The notes: generated from the letters alone by a model not told the origin. DNA of 64,000 nucleotides from Morinoia aosen (GCA_030386875.1 CM059571.1:27212355-27276354), one strand, 5' to 3'; counted from the first letter of the stretch, positions 21,386 to 35,200 are shown. Numbers and translations: made by a program.

Positions 21386-22360
21386 TATAACTCTACGTCA
21401 ATGATTCTATTTGCTTCATTTTATCAGGGATTGCCTAATGACATTGGCCAAATTGAACGCTCATTGTGGAGGACGAGTAAATTACTTTCGTTTGAGAAGG
21501 TTCGATGCCAATTTACTGCTTACTGATCAGTTCATTCGGGGGAACAAGCTACTGAAAGCGAGGTGTTGTGCATTTGTGTAATCAAACAGAAGAATTTCAT
21601 GTCGGAGAATGCCGAGATACCATCATTTCTCAGATTAACATGCTCCCTTTAAAAAGTGATCATCCTGCTTAATGGCGATAAAGTGTGGTGTCTATTGACA
21701 TTGGCATGTGTAACCTTAGTGATGAGGTTAATGCTGGACTCCGCATACAGATGGGCTGGTAAATGTACATAATTTTCTGACTAGGAGGTACGAATACGCA
21801 GCACATGAGTTGCTAGAAGTATGAAGAAGATAAATAAGGTATAAAATAAATGCGCATTTTCTAGAATCACACATGCAGTCGAATGCCTGAAAAGTAAATG
21901 GGGTATTTTCCTGTTGCATTTTTACATGGGCAAAATAAGCCCTATATTTATATTATTAACGCATAAGTATGATAATTTCGTGCACTAAATTGAAGTGGGT
22001 ATAAATTCCTCACTGAGAAATATGCCAGAGACTTGCGTGACAATGACGTTCACTCACGAGTGTTTTTGCACTTTATTGGTCAAAGCTCAAGAAATGTTCC
22101 GTGACTTAACATCGATCTCGGTGGGAGATGGTGTGCTGTGGCATAGCGTCAGTCTCGTTGCTAGCAAAATCCCTTTAATCCCACGCGTTGGAAAGTTTGC
22201 TGTAGCTAATGGATTGGTAAGGAAAATGTAAAAACACAAAATATAAAGTTATGTGCGACTAAAGTATTTGCTCTCATGAGACTTTGCTTTATTGAATTAT
22301 TTTTGGGCCAACATATACGAAACTCAAGCAGAGTATCGACAACACGTTCTTAATGATTGA

Positions 22361-22578
22361 TCGGTGCTACTGTAGCGTGAGGTCTACTGTCATGTTTCGC
22401 CTACCCAGGTGCAGTTTGAGGTGTACAAATTGCTTATTGCTAAATTAAATCTACGGAAATAGGTAATATCCATTAATAACCTAACCTAACCTCACGCTAT
22501 AGGGCTAGCTAGAGGTAGATCTCATGCTCTATAGAGCATGAGATAGAGTATGCTAGACCTCATGCTATAGCAGCACCG
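22361..22578. mobile_element. Candidate MITE with 26-bp inverted ends
   Basis: The ends TCGGTGCTACTGTAGCGTGA and its mate (inverted, TCGGTGCTGCTATAGCATGA) pair over 26 bases with three mismatches; TTGA on both sides may be a 4-bp TSD. Inside lie TAACCTAACC and a perfect 26-bp palindrome at 22519-22544. No coding capacity; family unknown. Confidence 0.7.
22519..22544. repeat. Perfect 26-bp palindrome
   Basis: ATCTCATGCTCTA followed at once by its reverse complement; lies in the candidate MITE. Confidence 0.95.
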
Positions 22579-22639
22579 ATTGAACTAAAAATGCAAAAAT
22601 CGAACATCCCCTGGCGAGGATAGAACAAGTGCATGGATG

Positions 22640-22955
22640 AGTAAGCGCTCTCAGGGAAGTTGTGTGGTCCCGAACAAGAGGTTAGGTTGGCCTTTTTTTA
22701 AATAGAATAGGTTTTTCGCTCACTGCTGTCCCGTTTCTTTGCACCTATGACTTTCTTCAGCTTTTATCTTATTTCAGAAACTTCCTCCCTAACTTACTGT
22801 TTCTATGCGCGAGGGATCTTGTGTGGGAAACACATCTTGTGCATAGATCTCGCTTTCCCTCAACTTACTAAACAGTGCCTTCATCCTTCCTCTTTTTGGA
22901 GCACCTTTGTTGTATTAAGGAACGCTTAAACTAAGTCATCTAACCTAATCTAATC
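22640..22955 (+). mobile_element. SINE-like family copy 16
   Basis: It starts within AAGCGCTCTCAGGG (5' truncated) and includes GTTAGGTTGGCC, GCTGTCCCGTTTCTTTGC and ACGCTTAAACTAAG plus a TAACCTAATC tail. Confidence 0.85.
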
Positions 22956-23519
22956 ATTTGACTATTAGTGTATATTAATATTCGATGATGACTTACGTAC
23001 TACCATTGTCTGACAGATTTTTGAGTTTACCAAACCCGGAACATCGCGAGCGTTATGGCGTCGTTGCAGGGCGACCGCATGTAGCAGGAGTGTTTCTATT
23101 ACGCTAGTCTTGCTTCACGCTCCTTTGTGCATGATCAATGGCTTTTTTTCCTCAACGCCTTCAATTGTGTGGACCGCAACGTGAGACAATCCTTTCGTGC
23201 TTGACGGGTTTTTCATTGTTTTTAGTTTTAGAATTCAGCCTGTTCGTGATAGCGAATTCGGATAACATGCAACAATGTTGATGAAGCAGTAAAAGTAAGT
23301 GATACGTGAGTCATAAATGAATGGTTTTGACGCACTTGGCTTAGGAAACTGAATTTCCTTCCCCATAAAAGCATGCAACTGTGAAATTTTTCCAGTAATT
23401 CTGCAAATGTGCATGAATTCGAAACGCTTTCTGAGCAGTGAAATTTCTCCGCAGCAAAATGTTCCACAGCAAACATTAACTCCATTAACTCTTACGAAGA
23501 CGATCTTTCTTGAAGACTT

Positions 23520-23715
23520 TCGGCCCATGGCTGCGGGTTGCGGTGTCCGTGTAGCGGACCAGCGAGAAAAAGACGGAGAGAAAGTGAGCGCACAGCCCCG
23601 TACGGCTGCCCGAGCTTCAAAAAAGGCGGCTGCAAACGTGCGGTCGCCGCACCCGGGGCCTGGACCAGGAAGTGGAGCCCGCACCGCGCCGGTCCAAGAC
23701 CATCCTTTTGTGTTC
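23520..23715. other. GC-rich island with open frames on both strands, unidentified
   Basis: About 200 bases of much higher GC than the surroundings. The plus strand reads RTAPYGCPSFKKGGCKRAV in one frame and PRTAARASKKAAANVRS in another; the minus strand reads LQPPFLKLGQPYGAVRSLSL. None matches a family I can name, and splice signals do not fix an exon. It could be a repeat, a promoter-type CpG island or an exon of an unknown gene. Confidence 0.4.
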
Positions 23716-25448
23716 TAAAATTCAAAGAGTTTTATAAAGACTTGAAGGTTCTGAAGCAGCTAAGAAAGAGTTGGTCTTCAAAACTTGTTCAACCATGGGA
23801 GATTCGAAGGACGTGATGAAGCTTGAAGGCTATGAAGTAATTAGGATTCGTTAAATTTTTCTACGTGTTTTCGGTCTTTGAAAATTGTAGTTTTGAGACT
23901 CTCCTGGTTTAACCGATTTGGGACTAGCCAGTCTAATTAATCTCATTTGTCTTTTGTTTTATGCTTGAAATTAACTCAAACCTGTGCTGTCAAACGTGAG
24001 TACTCGGTTTGGGAAACTCGCTGAATACCGAATGTGAATTGAATATTCAGCTCCGTAAATTGGGCATGTTTGTACGACAAGCATGCCCCTCATCTCACTG
24101 CTAATTGTACACCACACAGAAAAAACCTGCACTCCTATTTGTATTTTGTAATGATTATCAACGCGACTCGTGAAAGTTGATTGTGTGCAGCGATTCATGT
24201 ACGTGTATTTAAAATGAGGGGATTGTTCATTCGTTGCGGGTTCAAAAACTCGCCATTTACTTGCGAAATTATTCGTTTGGATTATGTAAATTTTTTTGAA
24301 AATAATACTGTTATACATCGTTATGCTCATGATTCGTGGTAGTACTTACGCTTGTAAGAGTTTCTATCTAGGGGTTTTTTCCCGTCCGCAGCGGCAACAT
24401 CGAATGTTGGAGTTGATAGGTTTTATGGTTTAATAGCTCTCTTATAAATAATTTAAATATGACATTTGGTATCCGCTGGCACCAGCCTTGTAATGAGACG
24501 AATCATATTGATATTATAAATTGAGTTATTGAATAATATGATTAAATGATTCATTTCCGTAATCGTGATCAAATGATTACTTTTGGTTAACGTGTCGAGC
24601 ACATCAATAATTAAGCGTTATTTTCAAGGCAATCGGCTATCCGTGTATGTCCAGTATCGTCAGGATCATTTACGGATTTCGTCGCATCTTTTCCGTCTTT
24701 AGCTCTCACTCCATCTAACTTAGAAAGGGAATTAAAACAGAAAAGAGCACTTATTTCACTGTTGAAACTAATGAACGCTGATAACTATATTGTATATCTC
24801 AAAGCTGTTGAGAGAGAAGCTAATTAAACGTAATAATTATGACATCTTACGAACCCATTTGGTGGTGATGTAATGCGGAGAGGCTGATCGCATTTTTTTG
24901 ATGGAAGTAATACGTATAACCAGGCAAGATGTGGCTTCTGGTCTTTTGCCAAATGTGGTCTTGACTTTCGTAAACAATTTCTAAACATCGCAGATTCATC
25001 GCCAAAGGAGATAAATATCAAGAAAGAAGCACCAATGTGTGTGATCACGTTCAGCCAGCTTCCCGCACAAATTCGCCATTGTTGGCCCTCTCTATAGCCC
25101 TGAAGGCACGAGTCCCTATGCCTTGGAACGAACGCATCACGACAGTGACTGCCCATAATCCTAATTAGTCATTGAGAATCTAAATTATTTATTTACTTTT
25201 TGTGAAATGGTTAAAATTCTACATGGATGAAATTATAAAGACACAGGAATGTATTCTACGCATCGGAATGGAAACTGGTACCCCTCATAACGCAGAGCTC
25301 CCGTAGGGTGGATGTGATGAGGGTGCGGGCTGCGAGTAAGCATTCAACTGGCGCCTGCTTGCGTTGTACTGGCGTGACGTGAGTGCGAGTATTCATGTTA
25401 TTGTTCTTCGTAGATTAAACGAGAGAGCATACAAAAAAGTCGAGCAAT

Positions 25449-25717
25449 CCTCAGATGGATACAACTATTGTATCTACGGGAATTAGGTCTCCCAGGGAGA
25501 AAATGTGTGAGCCCGAGCTTAGAGGTAGGCCTTCTCTTTGTTGAAATTAAACGTTTTTTGTTAAGTTAAGGATCACCTTTTTTATTGCACTGCTGTCCTG
25601 TTCTGCATAGATTCTGCGTTCTCTTATCTCCGATTCTAAATGGTGCTTTTCTCCTTCCGCTCTTTGGAATGCTTTTTTTGCGGTTAGGGAGGCTTAAACT
25701 AACATCTAATCAAATCT
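25449..25717 (+). mobile_element. SINE-like family copy 17 (internal deletion)
   Basis: It has the full 5' end (CCTCAGATGGATACAACTA) and 3' end (GGGAGGCTTAAACTAAC), but about 90 bases between GCTGTCCTG and TTCTGCATAGATTC are missing. Confidence 0.88.
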
Positions 25718-26064
25718 ACAAGGTGGAGCAGGTGGTTAGGTCAAATCAGTTGAATATTTGGTACATGATATTAACTCTGATAATCGCCTGAGTAATTCAA
25801 CGAAGAATGAATTCAATGCTTCACTTGAATGCTGCTCCAGATTCAGGAATACTTGAAAAACTCACCTGAGGAAACTGCATTACGCGCGTCAATGTGCGCC
25901 CAACATACCGCGCTTTCAGCTTCTATGACGGTTGGAAAACACGAGGATTCAAACAAACTACAAATATTTGCAGTCATTTGAACGTGGCCAAACATTATCG
26001 GGAATGTATAGTGTCCGTTTTGTAGCTAGTCAACAGATTTTAATGAGTGTTCCTTCGTTTCCAG

Positions 26065-26214
26065 GGCCCTGTTAGCATCAGCGTATACGCTCCAGGCACC
26101 GACTTCGAGTCGACCATCTCCACCATCTTGTACCTCCGCGACTGCTGGGCCGAGGGTATCAAGAAGTACGTCACCTTCCACATCATCTACCACACGGATC
26201 ACGTCCCCAAGAAG
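26065..26214 (+). CDS. B4GAT1-like: GT49 gene, first exon seen (50 codons)
   Basis: The acceptor is tcgtttccag before GGC CCT GTT and the donor is AAG|gtttgt. It encodes residues 1-50 of the visible part, the start of the GT49 domain (GPVSISVYAP...IIYHTDHVPKK). It begins and ends in phase 0. The preceding exon must therefore end on a whole codon, probably encoding an ERW-like motif as in relatives; I could not find it upstream. Confidence 0.92.
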
Positions 26215-29200
26215 GTTTGTGGTCAGACTCTACAGGCAGCCATACGTTGCTGATTGCATGACGATATCTTCCGTGTTTTTAGAATGGTGATTAGTTCCTT
26301 TCTCTTTCAGACCTTATGGATTATGGACTCCGTACCTTATAGTTTATGTGAAGGAAATTTTGAAGTTAGTGTCGGATCATCGCACATTCTGAATGTAAAT
26401 ATGGTCGCTTGTCAATCCTTAACACATGTCAAAATATCAGGTAACGATTAAAGTTCGTATCGATGTATAACATTTTGTGTCTTTATGATAGAGACATGAT
26501 TTCAGATGTTGGAATTAAAAATTATCTTTTTGTATATGTTTAAAAGCAACATCTAAGCACAAAATGTTAACTGCTAACCCAGTTTCATGGCTTTGTTGAA
26601 AACGCTTTTGCTTCAGAGAGCGCCTCTGTTATGTTCCAAAATGACGTTGCGGTTCTTCTAGTGTTGAGCTTTGAATGAGGAGCGCAACCTTCGCTTGGAA
26701 GTTAAATCTTTGCTAAATAATTTTTCTACTGTATAAAGATCGCGGTCGCTCGCGATGGCAGATTGCCTGGGGTGCCGACTCATCCATCACCAGTCGTCCA
26801 GCTGCTCTGGTACTACCGAGCAGAATGTGGGACGCGGCTCACTTTGTTAGTATTCTGGTATGGGTGCACGGTGGAGCACGAGCAGGGATGTGGGCTTTTC
26901 TCTTGCGAGAGTTTCCTTCTTAATCTTCTTGTCATCCTGATCCAGTGACAAAGTACGAATGTATTGTACCATTTTAAAGAAGCTGACAATAATAATAGCG
27001 ATGTGTTAGAATATTTTTGCTTGTTGGCTGCTGTTGATGACCAAATTATAAGAGTAATGCATTGGGGTATTGTAAATTTTTGACGCTGCAAATCATTTGT
27101 TTAACTTTACCTCTTATCTGATGTTATATTATATAAATAGGTGCATTTTTTGTTATTTAATTCTAGTGTTTAAGAACTCATAACGTTGAAGATAGTCGGA
27201 GTAGCTCTGCTGTGGAGTTATTTAGGTATTGTGGAACTGTTATTGTAACTAGACTTGAGGATGACCTAGCTGTATGTGAGCGAATGAGGTATCATGAAGC
27301 CTTTGCCACCTCGTGACGAGGTAGGTTTGCGATTTTTTTGCACTTCACCTCAATGTTGGCCGAGCGCTTTGTATGTTCAGAAAAGGTCACACAAGCACAG
27401 TCATGCGAAAATGACGGGCTTTGTCCGAATTAGAAAACCGCAGATATCACCGACCTCCTTGTTTGTCCTGACCGCTGTGAGCCCGCAGCAAAGCCAGCTT
27501 TCTATCGCCCTTGAGCTGGTCCGAGCACACATAATTTTGTATTTCTATCTGTGTGGTTCTCTCGGGCCTAACACTTGAATGCTTTTTTATTTTGACAATT
27601 TGATTTATTCGAGTCTTCATGATTCGTACTCGTAGAAGAAAGCCTAAAATACTTCGCATATTCTTACATCCATTGCTGGATCATTAACTTTCTAGAACTA
27701 CGTTCAACCTTGAAGAACTGATTGAAGTAATCTTACTCTGAAGATGATTGTTCTTTAGATTATCTTGATAGCTTTGCGGTACCGGAATGTCAGAGTAGTG
27801 TTATCGTTCTAAAGATCACCGAGCATTTCCATCTTGAATGTACGTTAGTAGCCGTCTTAGTCCTCGCTGTACGTAGCGTTCTTCAGAGGTACCCTGAGTT
27901 GCCGGCTGGCAGTCGGCTGCAAATTTCATGTGTTGGTATTGGTAACCTTTCCGTCCGCCTCGAAGTTCTGGTGGACGTGCCATTTCAGCAAACTTTTATT
28001 CAATAACCATACACTTATTGTATTTTATTCATGTGTTCGTGTTTGTTCCTAAACTTCGTGATATGCATGAACCTCGGCACTGTTTTCAGAGCGACATTGT
28101 GTCGCTGCTAAATCAGTTGTGCATAACAGGAAGTTTTTGCCTTTTTTGATTACTTTTCCCCGTGATTATGAGTGTGAGTGCGCTCGAAAAGCCTTCTCAT
28201 TCAGTGTGAGAAGAATCACTCTTCATATCTGTCTCATACAACATCGAAACGTAAACGTCGATATCTTGATTGGAGTATTTATAACATCTTATCTCACTCG
28301 TGCATTGTTTATCTCATATTACGATTGCATTTATTTTTATTTCTCGCACCACTATGATATTTACTCATTTTATGTCATTGTTTATGCTTTCACTTCATCC
28401 GTTGAGTAACAACGTTTGAATTTCATCATCTCTTCATAAACCAACATCAAAACTAACGCTGTCACACATTCACCCGCTCACCTTTTTGGCATTCTGTGCC
28501 CTCGAGATCTGACCTCTTCACACTTCTTGAAAGCCTTCTCACTGCCACTTTTCTGGCCTGATTATTTTGCCACTACCCCCAGAGGAGCATTTACCTAATG
28601 TATCCATGGGAAGTAGCGCTCCCAGGGGAAAAGTTGAATCCTGAGCTGAGAGTTAGACAGAAGTTTTTTTGTTGAAATATAATGGGTTTTGTTGAGGACC
28701 TTCTTTTTCTCGATTCGCTGCTGTCCTGTTTTCACTGCCTACTTCTTAAACTTTTATTTTGTTCCATAAACTGATTTCTAAACTTCCTCTTTCTACTCGC
28801 AGGGGATGTTCGTGGGAATCCACCTGGTGTCTACACACAAACGGGGTTCTCTTAACTCCTTAATAAATGGTGCTCTCATTCTTCCTATATATATTTGGAA
28901 CACTTTTAGTTTAGGGAGATTCAAAGTTACTTAGAATCTAATCTATACACTCTCAAATGAACTATTCTGTCATATTTCATTTCGAAAATTCTTCAAGAGA
29001 CCTAAGAATCATTTTAGAATAAATCATTGCATGTTTTGAATACCAATTTTTTTTAACTTATTGTCTTCTTTGTAATGTTGTTCTCGGTCAAAAAACAAAA
29101 AGGGTGGTTTGTCTAGTCAATGTATGGAATAATGGAGTAATGGCCTCACTTGGTCACTAACTCGGACGACGTATGCGGTGGTGGAGTAACAATACCTGTT

Positions 29201-32200
29201 GGTTTGTTGGGTCGCTAGCTAGAGATCTAAGATCTGCTGGCATTTAAGTAAACCATTGTTTTGTAAAGTGGTGAGGTGAACTGTGTCGTTTCTATTCGAA
29301 TTAAGGTCAGCCAGTACGCTGCAAAAAAAACGCTCAGTGCAAACTGGAGCTCGAGAGACGCCTCATTCAGAGCTGAGGCAATTCGTGCCTGTGTGTCGGT
29401 GGCTGGTAGGGGCCCAGGCGAGACTGTGGTTGCGAGTCGAGGAGTGGCAGTCAGGGCTGTTTTGTAGGGTAAGGCAGGCGCTTGAACCAGCATTGAATAT
29501 AAAATTAAACTATATGGGATAATTTTCTCAACTGCCCTTGAGTCAAAATCATAGCTTGCTATTTATGTCCGTATTGAAGTCCAAATTTGATTATTTGGAA
29601 ATATTTGGTATGCATATTTGAGGATGAGGAAGCGGAAACAGTCACGCGTCAGGGAACCAGAATTTCACAGTCCTTGGCCCGTCATTGCATGATCATGTGC
29701 AAGAACCTGTCGGTTGTGTGCTTGAGCCCGTGGCAAACGCATTTATTTGTTCACTTTATCCGCCTAAAAATAGTGTCCTATAATAGCATTATCGTGTTCC
29801 TCAGATATGATGCTGAAAGCATATTTTCCAGCGTTTCAGGCCGTAAATTTTCCGAAGTGGTCATCACCATCATTAACACGTTAAACCGCCATGCGAGCCA
29901 CCGGTGGTGGACGGAGAAAATTTTCATAATGCTGGTGACCGACCAGTGGTTACAAACTCGATTTTCATAAATACTTAATTAAAGCTAAATGAAAGCACGA
30001 TCCAGTTAGTGTTGGCTATTTTCAAAAGTTCCTTACTACAATTCACCTCAAATTTGAGTTGAATATTGAACTTTAGTTTAATCCATGGTGCTTTTCGGCA
30101 CGATATTTCCTATGTTGTCGAAGCGCTAGTAACCTTTGCGCTAACATTTAAGCCATGGCTGTTAACGTGTTAACCCTCTACCAATAGTCAATTTAGGGAG
30201 AAGTTTTTATAAAAAAATGCTGTCACTACCCTCAAATATCGGTGTAATTTCCCTAGCGTGAGTTTTTTCCTGCATAAGCAGGTGCTTCCGTCTTTTTCAA
30301 ATGAGAATTTATGCTTCTTTAAAAATATATACTTAGCAGGACAAATCTTTGATGCCAAAAAGTGATCGAAAAATCTGAGACAAAACATCAATTAAGTTTC
30401 TGCTTAAACTTATCAGCAAATCAATGTACATTTGAAAAAAATTCCTCAAGTTAAATAAAAAAGATATTAAATGTATTGCACCGATCTTGAACTCAAACCG
30501 AGCGAAAATCAATGGCAAATTGCACGTGCAAGGCTTCTGAAATGTCTGAAAACATAATGGCATGAATGCTATTAATTGCCCTAATTTTGTCATTTTGTTT
30601 AAAATATTTCCCTGTTAGTTAATTTACCTTAAAATTTTGTCAATTTCCCTGAACTGGAAGCACTAGTCATTTTGGCACTGGAGTTACCGTCAGTAGACAA
30701 AGGATTAACTAAGCCAGGGACAACCTTCTTTAAAGTGTGCTCAATTTGGCTTCTTTCTTGTGTTAAGCGTTGGCTTCCTGGTACGTTTTTTACCATCGCA
30801 TTTAAAAACTCATGACATAGTAAACACAATAAACTTGTTCGTTGCTTCATTAATACTTTATGACTTGCTATGTTTTTTATGATTTGAGTTTCATTAGAGT
30901 CTGTCAGAAAAAGCGCTGCCATTGCTCGGAACTATTTAGTGCTAGAATTGGAATACTTCAACTGATGGTTGTTCCGACTATTCCCTTCACCGGACCCGTT
31001 TTTCTTCAAATTTTTCGACTTTATGGTAAATGCATTCATGAAATATGCTTTCGTTGATGTCTGAAAAGCATTTATTGTGAAACGCATTCAAGTAATTCAA
31101 CGCTGCAGATTCCTTTGTTGCGACAATCTTGCACCGCTCTAGGATCGGATCCAGTGTACGCATTAATCCCTTTACTGAGACGATATTGCCATACAATGCG
31201 GCCAATTTTGTACAAAAATTTCATTCCCTGAGATATTGCATCGTCGTATGATGTAACCTGCTTTAGGCTTCAGTCCTTTACTGAAGCAATGTTACAACCA
31301 CACCATAATGTGGCCCGAATGTATACACTTCAGATCCCCACCACTGAGGAGCTGCTGAGCCGCAAGATGGACTGCAGCGTGGACCCGCCGAAGTGGGCCA
31401 ACGTCACCACCTACCGCCAGCAGAAGAAGCTGCTCTACCCCGTCAACGTAGCGAGGAACGTCGCGCGTAGACAGGCGTCTACTTACTTCGTCTTCCCATC
31501 AGATGTCGAGCTCTACCCCTCCGTAAATTTTATTCCAGGTCTGAAAATTTTGCAGTGTTTAGCGTTACCGTGCATTGGTCTGTAGTATCGTTTTGCCTAC
31601 AACACTTCTGAGAACGACTGTTATTTGTATTGCTTGTTCTTTCGGTATTTGTAGAAGTGAGTTAGTGTAGGTCCCGTGTGAGTTTTCAATGCATGTCATG
31701 AGAATTTCTACTCTATAATAGTATTTTTGTATTCTATTCAATGACTACTGTGGAAGACGCAAGCTTTTATCTTGATTATAGAATTGAGCAGGTGTTTTTT
31801 TGCAGCGAATTTTCTGAATGAAAACTTTGGTAAGCTCAAATGTTTCCAAGATGGTGAGCTCAAATGTTTCGTTGTTGAGAATTTCATGAAACTTAGCGTA
31901 AATTCCTTTCGTGGAGTAGTATCTCTTCATAATTTACTCCTGATTTGCCTAAACATTTGTGTTGTTGACGTAATTCATTCAAACAAGTGAAATCAAAATT
32001 CTATTATTCTTAGACTTTTAGCCAGCATTTAGTGGATTGGTGCTTGATGTTATCCACCAAATGCAGTAACTTTTGGCTTCGGTTTGAAGTTGTGTGACAA
32101 AGTGTGTTAAACGACTTTCAAGACCAGTGTTTGCTCTTCTCTGTTTCGATCCGCTCGGGTCATGCAGTTATTAATCTTGATTGATTATCTAACTTCTTAT

Positions 32201-35200
32201 CAGAAATTCAGACAGATTTTGAAATTCCGCATGTGGTCTAAAGTCTTCTACCTGAATGCTCATTACTCCTGCGTCCGTTGAGTGCCTTTCTCTTACTGCA
32301 TCGTGCATACTGACTGCTGATGGTATCGCAAGAATTTGAAACCATAATAATGAGTGTACTCTCAGTGAGAGGTATCAGTGTAGAACTGCGCACTTGTGAA
32401 TGATGTTTTTGAATCCAGCAGTTTTTCTAGATGTTTCGCCTGTATATAGAAATGATGAACTTGTAAATATATCTAATACACTGATGTAACGTCTCTGTAG
32501 CGTCTTCAGTGGTGAAACGTTTTTTATAATTATAGTTACAGAAATTATTTTCTAGATATACGTATTTGCTGTATTTTCCCATTTCGTTGTATCTGAAATT
32601 ATTTGAATTATTGTTATTAATAATCGTTAATTATTATTTATATATCACAAATGTAATTCTTTTTCATTTATGTACAGTTATATCAAAACCGATTTGCATA
32701 TAAAATGCCTTATTTCGACATAAAAATAATTTGTAAATTGTTTGAAATCAAATTCAGTTTCAAACCTAGCGTTGCTTTGCGCCGTCTGCAAAACTAACGT
32801 TAAATATTTCGTCAGAATTTTTCAAGATGCTGAAGAAGCCGGACGTGTCAAACACAACTCTTCCTCGCGTTTTCGTGTTCTCCATCTTCGAGGTTGAGGA
32901 GAACGAGTCTCCTCCCGAGACCAAGACGGAGCTCATCAAGATGCTGAAGAGCAAGAAAGCAATCCCCTTCCATGAGAGGGTTTGCAAGAGCTGCCACAGG
33001 ATTCCGCACTCAAACGTAAGACATACTTGTCCATCTCATCTGACTAAATTATTATTCATGTTACAACGTGTGAGGCTTGCTTGTGTTTGTACCTTTCTTA
33101 TTGTACACTCACAATTTATTATACTAACACAACATATTTCCATCGTATTGTATTGGCGGCTCTATTTAAGTAGAACCCCTACATAAATGTATGAGTTGTC
33201 TTTTTGCAGTTCTCTCTACAATCCCACGCCATCGTAAGATCTATACCAATGTCTTTTTATGATTTATAGAATCCTCATCCGAATACGAGAGATAATATTC
33301 CTTTGGGCCTAGAGCTCCTCTCACTGCTCAACAACTCGTGCCGGTGCCTATTTTAGCTTTTTATTCTACCTCAATAAAATGCTTATGACCATGTTTAGAT
33401 AGAATAGCTCACTTTATTGTAAGGCTAACTTGCGCGCATGCTTCCAAAAAATAAAAAACCGCTCGTAAGGAACACGCATGTGTCCAAACTTGTATTCAAT
33501 ATCCATGTGACGAACTTGTGCCCACGCCTGTATGAAAACCTATAATGATTACGGAAGATTATTACGCTCTTACGCTAATTTTTCACCTACTAGAGGTTTC
33601 CAAGGCTGCTTGAGAACGAAACTCGTAGACGTCACTACAGATCAGACAATCCTGTGTTCGTTAACGTGGGATTGTTGGGTATGAAATTCAAGGAACAAGC
33701 ATCTTGTCAAAATATAATATTTAGTAAGTGATATTGTATCACACGACGTGATACAATCGGATGTATCATAGATTAGTGTGTAGTGAACCATTTATTTCGT
33801 ATCGTTAACTATTTTCACGCTTCTCTATTCAAGTGAGATGATGAATCGCAAAAATGACGATGAATATCGCGATGAAATCATATCTTGAATTTTTTTTTTT
33901 ATCAAGCTCTATATTTTCATCAATTTATTTTAGTCCTTGTGCAAACGGTGAGACGTGAAATTCCTTTTTGGCTAGTGGCTCACGTAGACATCGTAGTGTT
34001 GAAGATTGTAATTATATGCTGAGTTGTTCTGCAGGAATGGGCCTCTCAAAAAGTGAAGCCAGGCTTGTCTGTGATGCACATCGGCAAGAGGGAGGGGCAG
34101 TTCAAGAAGTGGGAGCCGATCTATGTGGGCACCCAGCGGGAGCCGCTCTATGACGAACGCCTCTCGTGGGAGGGCAAGAGCGACAAAATGACTCAGGTAA
34201 ACCTGCTCGTAGTGACGTGTCGTGAATTGTGATCGTGCTGCACGATTTGTTTTTATTTTTGCGTGAGTTGTGCAATCTTTTTTTCAGCAACCATTACTTT
34301 CTTATTCAACTTTAACTTTGTTTCACAACTTCTTTCAATCTTGCCGTTTCTAAGCTCAAATATTGTGTCACACTTTGAGCACAAATTCTTCGATCCTTTT
34401 ATTCCACACTAATTGGTACCTTCCTCCATCTTCTCTATGGAAGACTTTGGTTGTGATTGGAGAGATTTGAAGTAACAAATATTCTGTCACAAAAGTGAGT
34501 AACTGCTACCAGTTCTAAACTATGGCAAGTAGCACGATAATCTCAGCTGTATGTCACTCAGAAGGACGTTGCTTGCATCAAACGTCTCAGACTTGAAGTT
34601 AACATCTTATGATCAACTTAACATCGTGAAGTTTCCTCGTTTCTTGACAGCTTAACTTACTTCTTGAATTATTGTTGTGTACACGTGCAGGTGTTTGATC
34701 ACACATTTTGGTGTTGTTGTAGAGTGAGTTTTTATATTGCTGTAGCTCTGCCATGCGTGTTTGAATAACGTTGATTTTTCTAACAACTTGAAGAATGTCA
34801 CAAATGTTCAGTCGCAATGTTCATGAGAAACTTAAAACTAGAAAAGCGGTGCGCTTTGGAATTATACTTGTTAAAAGTTAATGGTGTTTAGTTGTAAAAT
34901 AGCGACCTTGAACCAGTTTTTTCTGTAAAAAGTTTCGGAGGCCAGCTCCTTCCACAATTATTCTTGAACAATTAAAAAAAGAAAAATCGGTCAAATCCTA
35001 AAATTACAGACATGTGAAGAAAGTTTTCACTCAACTTGTGAACTTTAGTAAACTTTATTTCTTCTAATGAAATCCTGTATTTTCCGGATTTGACTAACTG
35101 AAGATGGAGCTGATCTCCGCAACGTTTTATAGTGGGATAGATTCATGGTACCTTTTATAATAAAATTTCATCACTTTTTATAAATACGATTTCTATCTGT

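Larger units (their letters stand above)
20881..25448. other. Intergenic, repeats only
   Basis: Outside SINE-like copies 15 and 16, the candidate MITE and the GC-rich island, I see no gene. The first exon(s) of the GT49 gene could lie here or further upstream, but no stretch encodes a signal anchor or an ERW-like end at a phase-0 donor. Confidence 0.5.
26215..31333 (+). other. GT49 intron 1 (5.1 kb)
   Basis: A GT-AG intron. It contains a SINE-like copy (28574-28944) and a piggyBac-like MITE (29877-30169). Short open stretches at 29227-29522 (GC-rich) and, on the minus strand, at 30629-30922 and 30987-31205 have no family I recognise. The last two may be transposase debris. Confidence 0.8.

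Noticed and set aside
22485-22500. Insect telomere repeat (CCTAA)n
   Set aside because: Only about two and a half units, inside the candidate MITE.
29227-29522. Coding gene in GT49 intron 1
   Set aside because: Frames are open on both strands in a GC-rich patch, but none has a recognisable motif or exon structure.
30629-31205. Minus-strand transposase
   Set aside because: Open stretches read plausibly (for example LMRTLDPILERCKIVATKES) but I see no catalytic motif or inverted ends, so no call was made.
32816-32826. Start codon of a separate gene at the ATG at 32827
   Set aside because: The ATG is an internal Met of GT49 exon 3; upstream codons and phase match the preceding exon.
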